64,000 nt of DNA, taken from NCBI GenBank assembly GCA_024699855.1, contig JAMPIQ010000002.1:10292001-10356000 (forward strand), written 5' to 3'. This DNA is from Aphelenchoides besseyi. Its lineage: Eukaryota; Nematoda; Chromadorea; Rhabditida; Aphelenchoididae. A program made the translations under genes and the position numbers. The notes beneath the pieces are model-generated. The model was not told the DNA's origin, searched no databases, and was given only the letters and a program-made list of their open reading frames with translations. Below, in pieces: positions 37,394 through 52,331 of this stretch (within the stretch, counting starts at the first letter, position 1; every line of letters begins with the position of its first letter).

Positions 37394-39210
37394 TTACTTC
37401 GACGATATTCTGTCATCTTCATTCGCTACCGAGTCTTCTCTCTGTGGTTCAGAGGGACTTGGTTGCTCGTCCATTTCTTTTGTTGAACTCGTGTTTGAGA
37501 TGCGACGTAGTCGACGCAATTCACTGTAATAGCCGTCTCGGACAGCACTAAAAACAACGCTCGTAAGTTGGGACCTAAATTTGAAGCGTTGATTGCATTG
37601 AACAGTTCGTAGCGATTACCACGCTAAAAGAGTTTCAGCCGTCGAATGAGCAGCGCCGTCGAGAAACGTGCATTCGGTGGCGAGACTGAAATTAAAGGAG
37701 TTCTATTCCTTTACATGGAAACAAACCTGTCTGCTATTTGTCCAAAGAATTCGGGCTTGAAACCAACGGAACGCAAATGAGCGTGACGTTCACCAAAATT
37801 ACGTGATACAGAATCGAGTTCGTCCAAATCAGTGACCACTTCCACAATTCGATGAATGAACAGACGTAGACCCTCGACCAATTCTTGTCGTTCCACCTAA
37901 ACTTGAACGGTGAAACTTTGTTTATGCTTATTTACATCAAATATTCTTTTCAACATACCGCTGCTAAGTTTTCGAAATAAGTTCGAAAATCTTCTCGCTC
38001 TCGTTTATCGCCCACTCTAAAATTCACATAATCATAACAGTTATTGCTAACATTTTCTAGCGCTTAACTACAGGGTGTCTCAAAAAAAAGGGCAATCGTG
38101 CTGTAACTTTTTAACCAGCCATTGTATGAAGATTCTGTAAAAAGCAACTAAGGTTCTTTTTGGCCGCGGAGTCGATTGGTCTAATTTTCTGCCGGATCGG
38201 ACAAGTCCGCAGGCTGCTATGGACAATTTTTTACCTCCAAGCGAGTTTAACGCTGCGAGTTTTTGCATAAATTTACAAACGATGCTTCCCATTCTTCATT
38301 TTTGTCTTCGTTATGACGGTCAGTCGTTATCAATTCACTTATGACAATCCGGATTTTGGAAGCATGGGAAGAACTCGGGCACAACATTCCATTGTGCAAT
38401 TTGTGGGTTAATAAGTTTCTTAAGCGCATTACTTTGGTAGTACGGGAACACGGAGGCCACATTGAACATCTTGTTAACAAACTGTAATTTTTAATCTTAA
38501 ATTGTTATAAATAATCTGTAATCAAGTTCATCCATCAAGTGACATAACGAAGTCACGTCATTTTTGCCTTGCTTCAATTATTGATATCGCCAGCGCTTAA
38601 AAAAAATGAAGAATGGGAAGCAGCGTTTGTAAATTTATGCAAAAACTCGCAGCGTTAAACTCGCTTGGAGGTACAAAATTGTCCATAGCAGCCTGCGGAC
38701 TTGTCCGATCCGGCAGAAAATTAGACCAATCGACTCCGCGGCCAAAAAGAACCTTAGTTGCTTTTTACAGAATCTTCATACAATGGCTGATTAAAAAGTT
38801 ACAGCACGATTGCCCTTTTTTTTGAGACACCCTGTAGATATTACCTCCTTAAAATCCGTTCGCCTAAGTCCTCTTTAGAGTTGTCCTAAATAAAAGTCTC
38901 GGGAGTTATAGTCGCCATCAACAACTTACCATACAATACTTGACAATCTGTCGTTGACTGCTAGATAACACCGGTGCTTTGCTTTTGCCGTCTAAACTTG
39001 TTGTCGATCTAAAACATTTGTCTTGTTATGACTTCAACGTTTGATAACTAACTTGCTGGCTTCACAGTTTTTCTTCTTTTTCAAATCACTATTCGTGTTG
39101 TTGGACTTCTTCATCGAGCCATCAGTACAAGCGGACAGCTTTTCTGTTGATACAGAATCCGCTTTCATTGTCAGTTCATCGTTGTTATCCACAGACTTTG
39201 CATTGCCCAT
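37394..39210 (-). CDS. Globin, neuroglobin-like, with N-myristoylation motif
   Basis: Seven exons in phase, 5' to 3': 39053-39210, 38930-39008, 38845-38885, 37959-38016, 37727-37896, 37620-37685, 37394-37574, giving 250 residues. The N-terminus MGNAKSVDNN fits an N-myristoylation site and is followed by about 70 polar residues. The globin fold runs from SSSQRQIVKYC to about AVRDGYY. The clearest part is the E-F region: DELDSVSRNFGERHAHLRSV, with the proximal (F8) His in GERH, followed by GFKPEFFGQIADR. The C-terminus is an acidic, Ser-rich extension (EDSVANEDDR). Worm globins of this type are often neuronal and act in redox or oxygen sensing rather than storage. I cannot identify the distal E7 residue with certainty. 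Intron 38017-38844 is enlarged by a transposon; without it the intron would be 62 bp. Confidence 0.85.
38071..38303 (+). repeat. Left long terminal inverted repeat
   Basis: Begins CAGGGTGTCTC next to TA and pairs with 38602-38834 in reverse complement over about 233 bp. Confidence 0.88.
38341..38487 (+). pseudogene. Transposase C-terminal remnant
   Basis: This 48-codon frame reads IRILEAWEELGHNIPLCNLW, continues with KFLKRITLVV and ends REHGGHIEHLV before a stop. The 'W..I..C...W..kF.kRi' spacing and the GGHIEHL tail resemble the ends of mariner-type DDE transposases as I know them. The catalytic part is absent. Confidence 0.6.
38602..38834 (-). repeat. Right long terminal inverted repeat
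   Basis: Reverse complement of 38071-38303 with about three mismatches. It ends GAGACACCCTG followed by TA. Confidence 0.88.
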
Positions 39211-42200
39211 CGTAGATTGTTTGAACGATTGGAAGTGTGTTTAATGTTCCGATTCCTGAATTGTTGTTTTAAATATAAATGGCTTAAAACTCGGAGAATC
39301 CAGACATGTCAAAAGAACAGAACGAGTGGGAAGGTTAAAGACAGATCGATAAGCTTCGCAGGCCACGAAATCGCATGATCGATGGAGAGAAGAAGACGTG
39401 AACGAAATGAAAATGATTATGAATAAGCAGTTTGTTTGGAAATTGAGAATATTTGCTTGCCAAATCTCGTAATATTTCGAGTTGTGCTATTTGATCAATT
39501 TAACTTACGATTCTCGTTTCAAAGCTCACGCCTGGCCCAAGAAGTCAATAAGGATTACGGTTTTCAAGTGGTCGAATAAAATCGATTAATATCCATTACT
39601 CTTCACACTTCTTGAGCAAACAGCTCAGTCCCACACTTAACAAACGCTCATCAAAAGCAAAGTTAGAAATCGAATTGATCATTTGAATCAACAGCTAAGT
39701 GACTGAAGTTTTAAAAGTCGAAAATATCGCATGATGTATAATATCGAATGCTTGAACGACATCAAGGCCTTTCGCCGACCCGATTTAATTAGAAATCTAA
39801 AAAATGACAACTTCACATCTCGCAAACCCATTCGGCATCAACAGTTGTGCTATGCGAGAGACGGACACACGCAAAGATCAACTGAACTGATGGCCATGCG
39901 GCGAAAAAAACGAATCGGCGACAAACCTAATAAATTAACTGTCTGGTCAAAATTTTCTTAACATTTTAAGCGTTGGCGTTTTAACGGAAGTGGTTTTAAG
40001 TCTGCGAAAGAACCAAGAGATACGATCAAAACCCATTGACACATTGCAGATGCATAGATCACTAACTACCCATTTTGTTGAAAACATCGACGTTGGCAAC
40101 CAAATTGGGAATTCCTTTGTGGAATAAGAGGATACGGCAAAGAAAGCAGATGTTGAAGCCGCGACAGACATCGACTTTAAGCAAGAATGCAATTACTATC
40201 AAACCCGACAACTGCGCAGCGACTAAAAACAATCGAAAAGATGAGTTGACAAAAAAGCGAATTCGACGTCACAGTCAACAGACGATGAGGACATTGCTTT
40301 CGAATTGGAATTTGCGGATTGAATCGATTACGATAAACAACAAGCAAACAAAAGAAAGAAAACATTCTTCAAAGATGTCGCTTTTTGTGATCCCTTGGTG
40401 TCATATGCGGTGTTACGTACCGTGGGTTGAGCTTGCGACGTTCTTTGCCACAACAACATCCGAGTTGCTTAATAACAGCTGACATGTGTTTGTCAGTGGA
40501 AAACCAAATGACAACCCCAACGTCATCATGTCTTGTTCGTCGCTGTTCAAAGCACATCAAAAAAGTTCGTGATTTGTCGTCAAACACGTCAAGAGCGTCG
40601 ATTTTACAGTAAAATCTATGTTCAGTTTTCACAAAACAATTGTACTTATAACAACATCAAATGGGTATCAACTTCCCAGTCATGATCGTTGTAACCACGA
40701 CTTAGAAACAATCTATACAACTGAAATTTAGATTTCCGTCCGTCGATTCAAGATGTTTATTTTGGAGCATCATTCAAATACCCGGCCTCCTTTTTTTATT
40801 AGTTTGGTTTGCCTCGGGCAACTAATCGTCAATTGGCAGAATAACAGTCGTGATGCCAATAGTCTTTTTCGACTTGAATACCAACTCTATCTATGGTTTT
40901 TCCAATCTGCTACAATTCTCTGGAACTTCTTTTGCAGTTTCTATTCGTAATCAAGTTTGCCGACGATCATCACCGATACTTAGGAGCCGGAAATGTCGTT
41001 CGATGGTGAAAGTCAGAAAGCAAAAAACTGACAACTTTCGCTTAAGCATCTCCTATTTCCTAAATCCTCTAACCAAGTTTGCGAATCGGTCTTCCAGTAG
41101 CGGAAATGAACTTGTCACCGACCGGAGCGCAAAAAAGACGACCGAGAGATTTTGACAACTCAATCGCTAAAGTGGCGCCTCCAACTTGAATACCGTAGTG
41201 AATGAAAACGAGGAGATTGGAGCGGATGGCGGCCATGAAATGGCATTCAAGTCGAAGAAACACGGCAATTCGAGGACAAACGGACCACAACATTCAAATA
41301 GAATTTGACGACCAACGCGCAGTCGCAATTGCTGTGTCCAACAATGGCGGATATCAATTTGTTGAAATCAACTTTTCCGCTCACGACCTTCGTCTACGTA
41401 AACGGTCGGTTGTTGTCAATTGGACGCGTAGACAGAATCGACGTACTGTTGGTCTTTATCACAAAGTGGCTTTGCGATGTAAGTAACCATCGGCGACTGC
41501 TTGCAAATTTGTTTGATGCGTTTCGTGTTCTTGATCTCTATGCAAAAATTGAGCGATTTTTTGTTTAACATTCTACGTGTGTTAATATGCGTTGAGGAGC
41601 AGCGTTTGTTTGTGCTCAAACGATCTTCCAAATTGAAAAAGCCGAATTTTGCACCATCCGAATGTCACCACTTAACTTATCGGGGTGCTCGTCGTGAGTT
41701 CGAGTGCTCCACGACAAATTGCAATGAGCGAAAGATAAAACCATACCAAGGCACGTCAACACGTTGGAATCCGGGCTTTTAAAATCTTCGGCCTTTATCC
41801 TCAGTCAACTGACTCTGGAGAACAGAAGAGTCCTCCCAAAAATCTGACTCCAATTTACCCGTGCTCTTGTCTCAGGATGCGCTTCCTTAGCCAAGCGCAT
41901 GCCATTGCCCACCATGAACCTAACCCATTTGAGGTTAAAAAGGCCAATTTTGTCGTCTTTCCTCGATCCATCGTCATTTGCCGTTAGCCATCAATCTCAT
42001 TTTACAAATCTCAATTCGGTCTGCTGGATGAATTGCGTCGAGTAACCGTCTTCCAAATCCACATTAACAAATTCAACCGTTATTTTAGCCGCTATCGTAT
42101 TCCCTAAGCTGACAACTTTCTCACAACTCACGTAAAAATCTCGCGTATTACGGTAAGTCTCATGTTGTAAATGATTGAGTTTCGAAAATCGTTTGAAACA

Positions 42201-42811
42201 AATAATGAACATATTGGCTATTTGTAAGTGATAATCGAACTTGCGTCTATTTTATGGCTGTTTCATGAACCGAAGGTGCAGTTGTCGTTTTGGTGGGGGG
42301 GGGGGGGGGGGGGACAAGGCTGTTGATTCGAAAAGAACAGCAGTTACTTTAAGAGACACCATCAAATCTTGCGGTTTTGCATGTAATAACGGGCAAAATG
42401 ATGAGCTAAGTTGTGGCAGAAAAAATGACAGGAGTCTTTTGATGGGATCTGCCGTATTCGTCTTCCGTTTTTTTCACGGACCTTTTGGCTGGTTCTGGTT
42501 TCAAGGTGAAATGAATATGGGCCGAAAATGACGGAAGAACGGGACCGCAAATGTGATTTTTTTCAGCTTTGCGGTTTTCATATCCTCAAGCATCAAACGT
42601 CTGACGAAAGTTGAGGACAACGGTTCATCAAATCAAGCTGTCAGCGACCAATTCTTGTCCGAATTCTACTACCACGTCTTAAACCTTGTTTCTCCGTTTA
42701 CATTGGAAAAACCACCTGTTGATTGGAAAGTGAATGTTTTGGTGGTATATTTTGGGTATATAGGTTCGGTTAGATAAACGTTAGATTGTAGGCTATTAGA
42801 TCATTAATCCA
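39211..42811. other. Gene-free region (3.6 kb) upstream of globin and CtBP genes
   Basis: Divergent upstream regions of the globin (-) and CtBP (+) genes. Open frames such as 40075-40482 (135 codons, very Lys/Asn/Thr-rich) have no motif or compatible splice sites. A 19-nt G run sits at 42295-42313. Nothing else is recognised. Confidence 0.4.
42295..42313 (+). repeat. Poly(G) tract, 19 nt
   Basis: Uninterrupted run of G following TGGT. It is very unusual in this AT-leaning sequence. It could form a G-quadruplex, could be a polymorphic microsatellite, or could be an assembly artefact. Confidence 0.85.
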
Positions 42812-46316
<3,505 letters not shown>

Positions 46317-46804
46317 AATATTCCGGTTAATTTGATCGGTTACCCTTGTTCTTATTTTCTTAATAAATTCGTTAAGTAATCCATCTATTACTGTTCAAGT
46401 TGGTGTATCAATTGACACTTCATCAGTCTTCAATTGTATAAGATCTGAAGCAACGATACGAGATAACATAAGCCATAAACGACTTTCGAAACGAACTCAT
46501 TTGTTTTGTGGCAAAGTGCAGTTTTTAGGCAGACAGTGAATTTCCGTCTCGTAGGAGAAAGCAGGTACTTTGCTTATGAAATTCGCTGGTTAGTTGTCTG
46601 CATCACAATCTGCCAAGTTCTCTTTAACGTTATTTTCTTTGCTGAAACCTTACCGCTGTTTTATTGATAGGATTGCAGTTACTCGGGAATATGAATCGTT
46701 TACCGGCTTCAGAATCTTAACTCGTGTGACTTCTTTAGCGTGACTTTTATTCTAGAATATGTTTAATTTCGCAGGGTTAACACAGACATATTCGTCTAAT
46801 TATC
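46317..46804. other. Intergenic region between CtBP and ABCF2 genes
   Basis: 488 bp holding the CtBP polyadenylation signal (AATAAA 46362-46367) and the ABCF2 promoter. No further feature seen. Confidence 0.55.
46362..46367 (+). terminator. Polyadenylation signal AATAAA
   Basis: 46 bp after the CtBP stop, same strand. Confidence 0.6.
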
Positions 46805-48903
46805 ATGCCATCCGACGCGAAGAAGAAGCGCGATGCCGCGAAAAAGGCAGCAGCAAAAGGCGGGAAGAAGGTGGCTGATTCGGCTAAAAGCAATCAAACA
46901 CAACAAAACGGAACGAGCACTCCGCAAATCACCGATCCGATGGTCGATGAGGCGGTTGCCAAGCTCGAACAAGTCGAATTGGACAATGCAAAGGCTCGTG
47001 CTGTTGCCGGTGCTTTGGAGTCGCATCCGAAAAGTATGAACGTGAAGATTAGCCAGTTGACTATCACGTTCCATGGTCGTGAAATCGTTACCGATACAAC
47101 TCTGGAAATCATTCAGGGACATCGATATGGACTTATCGGATTGAATGGAAGTGGTATGAGTTCTCAATGGTTTGCATATTATAATTGTTTTCAGGCAAAT
47201 CAACGTTGCTACAAGCGATTTACAATCGTGAAATGCCGATTCCCGACCACATCGACATGTACTTGTTGTCTCGTGAGATGGTTGCTAGCGAGGAAACGGC
47301 GCTAAAGTCGGTTTGCAATGTCGATCAAGAGCGAATCAAGTTAGAAGCCATGGCCGAAGAATTGGCTTCAGCAGGAGATGAAGGTACGACGAAATTTAAA
47401 AGCTATTTAGTCATGTTTTTTAGAATCTCATGAAAAATTGATGGACATTTACGAACGTCTGGAAGATATGGACGCCGACAAGGCAGAAGTGAAGGCCGCT
47501 GGAATTCTGCACGGTTTAGGATTCTCACGTCAAATGATGTTGAAAAAGTGCAAAGATTTTTCTGGTGGTTGGCGTATGCGAATCGCGTTGGCTCGTGCGT
47601 TGTATTTGAAGCCGTCGTTGTTGCTTCTTGACGAGCCAACAAATCATTTGGATTTAGATGCGTGTGTGTGGCTTGAAGGAGAATTGGCGCAGTAAGTCTT
47701 CAGATCTCATCCATTGCTATTTGTTGTTTTTAGATACAAACGAGCTTTGGTCATTGTATCACATTCACAAGATTTCATGAACAACATTTGCACCAACACA
47801 ATACACTTGTTCCAAAAGAAACTTGTCTACTACGGAGTATGTTGTTAGTGCTTACGTTCTTTATTGTTTTTAACATTTAGGGTAACTACGATACGTTCAT
47901 GAAGACTCGTTTGGAGTTGCTGGAGAATCAAGCTAAACGCTACAAATGGGAACAGGATCAAATTCAACACATGAAAGATTACATAGCACGTTTCGGTCAC
48001 GGAAGCGCGAAATTGGCTCGTCAAGCTCAAAGTAAAGAGAAGACGATGGCCAAAATGGTTGCCGGCGGTTTAACAGAGAAAGTGGCCACCGATACAGTTA
48101 AGCAATTTTACTTCTTCGATCCCGGAAATATTCCTCCACCAGTTATCATGATTCAAAATGTGTCTTTCCGTTACAATGAGAACACGGTAAGTTCAGAACC
48201 CTTAAACTCTCTTTAATACAAAATTTGTAGCCTTATATTTACAAAAATTTGGAATTCGGAATCGATCTTGATACTCGAATTGCTCTTGTCGGACCGAACG
48301 GTGCTGGTAAATCGACGTTCTTAAAGCTTATTGCCGGTACTAACGTTCCAACTGATGGACAAGTGCGACGGCATGTTCATTGCAAAATTGGACTGTATCA
48401 TCAGGTAGGAATTAGTTTCATGATTACAATTCATTTATCCGTTTTAGCATTTACATGAAGAGTTGCCGTTGGAGAAATCAGCTCTTGAGTACATGCTTGA
48501 TTCCTATCCGGAAGTGAAGGAAAAAGAAGAAATGCGCAAAATTATCGGACGTTACGGATTGTCTGGTCGTGAGCAAGTTTGTCCGATTAAACAGCTTTCT
48601 GACGGTCAACGTTGTCGTGTTTCGTTTGCATGGTTAGCGTGGCAACAACCGCATTTACTTTTGTTGGATGAACCTACTAATCATTTGGACATGGAGAGTA
48701 TCGATGCGTTGGCCGAAGCAATTAACTCCTTCCAAGGTGGAATGGTGCTCGTTTCTCACGATTTCCGTTTGGTTCAACAAGTCGCCAATGAGATTTGGAT
48801 TTGCGATAATACCACACTAACAAAGTGGGAAGATGACATCTTGAGCTTTAAAGAGCATTTGCGCAAGAAGATCGAACAAGGAGTCGAGAACGTTGAGCGA
48901 TAA
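46805..48903 (+). CDS. abcf-2: ABC-F ATPase, ABCF2 homologue
   Basis: Seven exons in phase: 46805-47153, 47195-47383, 47424-47691, 47734-47836, 47881-48186, 48231-48404, 48448-48903, giving 614 residues, close to the usual ABCF2 length. There is a Lys/Ala-rich basic start ([19 protein letters not shown]). Two ATPase domains follow: Walker A GLNGSGKST, signature FSGGWRMR and Walker [13 protein letters not shown] in the first; [17 protein letters not shown] and [12 protein letters not shown] in the second. The linker carries the ABC-F specific stretch ([13 protein letters not shown]). There are no membrane helices, as expected. ABC-F proteins act on ribosomes and in translation control; yeast Arb1 is the counterpart in ribosome biogenesis. 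All motifs are intact. Confidence 0.97.
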
Positions 48904-49914
48904 GTCGGTGATACGGGCGATGATAGTCAGCTTTCAACAAAACAAATTTTCGTTTGTAAATTTAAAGTTTTAGTTCAAAATCCAATGATGCAGTTTTCAG
49001 CATAGTATGTTCTTTCTCAATTCGAGAGTTCACAAGCGAAAATTAGTTTAACGTTTGTTGTTATTCTACGCGAATATTTGTTTTTAGCGTATCTCCATGA
49101 ACCTTTGCTATTGTCATCTTCTGTTTTGTTATTGTTGCCTATTCGTTGTTGAGTAAGTCCTCTAAGAGGACGAGATTGTTGATCAGTAAAGGTTACTGAA
49201 CAGTTTGCTTGTTTTCGAATGAAATTGCAACAATTTGTGAGTAAGAACTGCAAAGCCCGATGGAATTTGGTGTACGCGGGAGCAGTTGAAATTTTATGAG
49301 ACGCTCCATCAGCATTGTAGCAGAGAAGAAAGCCGTCGATGACGGCAAGAAGAAAAAAACATAAAATTTGCCCACATTAGTTTTTACAATGAACTCGATC
49401 TGTGCGATCAATCGGGAAGAAGATCCGTCCGTCGTTGCAATCAATCGGTCATCTTCGGCGTCGTGCTGTCGAACCGGTTTGATGGAACCAAATGGGAGGG
49501 AACGTTGAGTAGTAATTGCCTCCTCCGGATATTCCCGACGACGAGTACCGAAAGAAGAGAAAACGAAAAGTTCATGGAAGCCGGTTCATGATCTGTGCAT
49601 CTTCTTCGGCAATGACTCAAATGCCGATAGCGTGAAGGAATTGAGCGACAAAAAGATCCTAACAATGGTCCGTTGTTTCGCAACCGTGATTCTTAGTGTT
49701 CCTCTTTAATTCACTAAATAAGACAACCCGCTTGTTTGTTATGTGCGACTATCAGTTATCAACCGTTGATACAAATTCCTAGATGACATTCAAATTTGGC
49801 CAATAGCTTTCATTCTAGCAGTTTTTTTGGTGTTAACTGTTCACATTTTCGTTACTTTTATTTGGCCTTAATGTACGTGTAGTTTATGAACAAATGTCAT
49901 TCGATGTTTGTAGG
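48904..49914. other. Intergenic region between ABCF2 and lipase genes
   Basis: About 1 kb. Overlapping minus-strand open frames (49017-49253, 49193-49444, 49441-49683) contain some protein-like stretches, but no chain joins them into a plausible protein. I leave them uncalled. Confidence 0.4.
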
Positions 49915-51073
49915 ATGACTGGTTTGATTTTACGATTCGACGTTCTTTTCTGCTTCTTTTTGCTAAGTAATTCAGTAGCTGGACTACCTAAAGGTCCTCT
50001 GACTGATCATTTTCAAAATTGGCTTATTGCCAACGGCTACGAATCGGACTCTTTTGAACGACCGGACATTGGCCCAAATGGCAGTTTTGGAGGAAAATCG
50101 TCGCCCTCCGAAAAAGTAAACAACATTCTAACACTAATTTACACTTGACTTAAATGTTGTAGATAAACAACCAACCGGTTATTTTTATTCACGGCACTGG
50201 CGATGCTGCTTTGCATACTCAAGCACCGGCTGCAACTGGTTGGTCGCGATCCATTCAGTACTTTCTGGAACAAAACTACAGTTCGGCTGAGCTCTACGCC
50301 ACAACGTGGGGTGATACTTGGGGAACAGGCAACGTAGTCGATAGCTATACGTCCATTCACACGTGTGCATTTCTTCTCACGCTAAGAAGATTCATTGAAG
50401 CTGTGGTTGCATACACGGGGGCTCGAAAGATCGATGTTATTGCCCATTCGGTTGGAGTGCCGTTTGCAAGGTTTTTAATTCAAAATTGGACTTTTAAAAA
50501 CGTGTTTTTGTAGAAAAGTTCTGAAAGGAGGAGATGTGATTGCAACCGATGGGAATTGTTCTTTGGGACCTCCACTTGGCCGTTTCGTAGACACTTTTCT
50601 CGGTATTTCCGGACCAAACTATGGACTTTGTGTGTGTCAATTAGCACAAACCGTTCCTGCATGGTGTAATGCACTGGATGGACTTTATCCGGGTTATAGT
50701 TGTGATGATCAGGTACTTTCAAACATTGTATTCATGTATCATTTTTATGTTTTAGCTTCTTTGCGGTTACACTTCCAGCGATTGCACACAACGCGACTAC
50801 TCGGCGTTTCTTGAAAAACTTAACAACGACCCGAATCGTGAAGGCGATCATGTGTATGCAATGTGGTCAGATGGTGAGTTGGAGTTTGATTCTAATCTAA
50901 AGATTATTCTTTTTGTAGTCGATGAAATGGTATTGTACAAAACCTGGGGCAAACCAACGAGTAGAATTCCGGGCATGAATGGACGTTGGGTCTCCGATCG
51001 AAATGGACACGTGGCGATGAAAGATCTAACAGAACTGCGTCAATACGAAGCTGTCGTTAATCATTCTATTTAA
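49915..51073 (+). CDS. Secreted class-2 lipase (LIPS-like)
   Basis: Five exons in phase: 49915-50115, 50163-50470, 50514-50712, 50756-50873, 50919-51073, giving 326 residues. The start ATG lies one base after TTTGTAG, a likely trans-splice or 5' UTR acceptor. Signal peptide LFCFFLLSNSVAG. Alpha/beta-hydrolase features: oxyanion region FIHGTGDAA, YATTWGDT, and nucleophile elbow IAHSVGVPFARK (Ser in HSVG). Candidate acid and His come from SDVDEMV and NGHVAMKD. Conserved Cys pairs (CSLGPP, CVCQLAQ, CDDQLLCGY) suit a secreted enzyme. The class-2 (EstB-type) lipase family is expanded in nematodes; substrate unknown. The enoyl-CoA isomerase gene starts only 228 bp downstream on the same strand. Confidence 0.92.
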
Positions 51074-51110
51074 TCTGCAGGTTAATTTATTCTCATAATC
51101 GACTGACCTC

Positions 51111-51116
51111 AATAAA
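51111..51116 (+). terminator. Polyadenylation signal AATAAA
   Basis: 38 bp after the lipase stop. Confidence 0.65.
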
Positions 51117-51301
51117 GTAATTAACTTCTTAATCGAAACCAGCGCAATTGATTCGACGTGAAGGTGTATTTTGTAGCATACTGATTATGCGACCACTATA
51201 ACCCTCGTAGTGAATGTAGTCTGGTTCGATGCATTTAACTGCTTTCACTGTCGCTTGTGTCTTCTGTTTTGCGTTTTTCGTTGGAATTATTTGGCACTAA
51301 G

Positions 51302-52331
51302 ATGACTGAATACATCACGAGTCGCAAAGACGGCAAGTTTTTCTTCATTGAACTCAATCGTCCAAACAAGAAGAATGCACTTAATGCCGAGGTAGACAAA
51401 ACTACTTTGATTCCGAATGACTGTTTTAGATGTACGTTCGTTTGACTGATCTTTTGGTTGAAGCGAATCACGATTCCGAAATTACGTTCACCGTTCTCAC
51501 GGGTAAAGTAAATCCAAAGATTTTCGATGTGATTTTGATTTTAAGGAAAAAAGGACTTCTTTTGCAGTGGTTCCGATTTCGATAAGGTGACTTCTCAGTT
51601 GTGAGTTTGTACTTTCGATTTTTCTTATTTTTGTTTGAATTTAGCAGCAATCCGTCGAAAAACATTGAACCACCGTATTATCAGTTTATTTCTCAGCTGA
51701 TCGAACATCAAAAGATTCTGATTGCTCTGGTTAATGGACCGGTAAGAGAGAAATGATCACAAAGTTAGTGGACGATTTAGGCGATTGGGATCGGTGTTAC
51801 GTTGATGTCGTTGTTCGATTTGATTGTTGCAGTTGAAGATGTTAATCACAAGCGTTTGAGGTTTCAATTACAGCGAAAATATTTCTAGGCATATTTCGTT
51901 ACACCGTTTACTCAGTTGGGCTTGACGGTCGAAGGAACTTCGTCTTATACTTTTCCTCAATTGATGGGTAAATAACGAGGTCGATTGTCAATTGAAAAGC
52001 ACTTTTTCCAGGTCGAATTCCCGCTTCTCGAATGCTTCTGTTCTCGGAGAAACTTACCGCCGCTGAAGCTCAACAGTTTGGTCTCATTACCCACGTTCTG
52101 CCGCGTAACAACTTCGAAAATGGATGCCAAGAGATTTTGAAGCGCGTCGGAAGTCTGGCTCCGGAAGCGTTGGTGCACTGCAAGTCTCGAATCAGAAATG
52201 AATCGGTGAAACGTGAAATGAGACATAGCCACGAGGAAGAACGCCAGATTTTGGCGCGTCGTTGGCAATCTTCGGAGTTGTTTGAGCGTATGGCCAAAGT
52301 TTTCGGTAAAAACAAGAAATCGAAAATCTAA
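51302..52331 (+). CDS. Enoyl-CoA delta isomerase (ECI2-like, crotonase fold)
   Basis: Seven exons in phase: 51302-51391, 51430-51502, 51546-51600, 51645-51741, 51781-51840, 51889-51967, 52012-52331, giving 257 residues. Crotonase-fold motifs: LNRPNKKNALN, oxyanion-hole strand DFFCSGSDF, NGPAIGIGVTLMSLFDLIVA and the catalytic-Glu block GLTVEGTSSYTFP, then GLITHVLP. The single Glu in VEG matches the isomerase active site; hydratases carry two. The enzyme moves double bonds of unsaturated acyl-CoAs during beta-oxidation. There is no mitochondrial presequence; the C-terminus KKSKI resembles a weak peroxisomal PTS1 signal. The ACBP domain found in mammalian ECI2 is absent. AATAAA at 52376-52381. 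Confidence 0.93.

Larger units (their letters stand above)
38071..38834. mobile_element. Tc1/mariner-type element with long inverted repeats
   Basis: A 764 bp element bounded by CAGGGTGTCTCAAAA and its reverse complement and flanked on both sides by TA, the target duplication of the IS630-Tc1-mariner superfamily. The two arms are each about 233 bp and differ at only three positions by my reading. The centre (about 298 bp) holds the last codons of a transposase-like frame. The element lies in a globin intron, near the 3' side of the exon ending at 38845. It is too short to encode a full transposase, so it is non-autonomous. Near-identical arms suggest a young insertion or recent mobilisation, although gene conversion between arms is possible. 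Confidence 0.88.

Noticed and set aside
38080..38292. Matching 70-codon frames in both arms of the transposon
   Set aside because: They are mirror copies created by the inverted repeats and do not resemble a transposase domain; no evidence of translation.
40075..40482. 135-codon plus-strand open frame
   Set aside because: Lys/Asn/Thr-rich low complexity without motif, start context or adjoining exons.
49017..49683. Overlapping minus-strand open frames between ABCF2 and the lipase
   Set aside because: Pieces look partly protein-like but sit in three frames around a T7 run, and no splice chain yields one protein.
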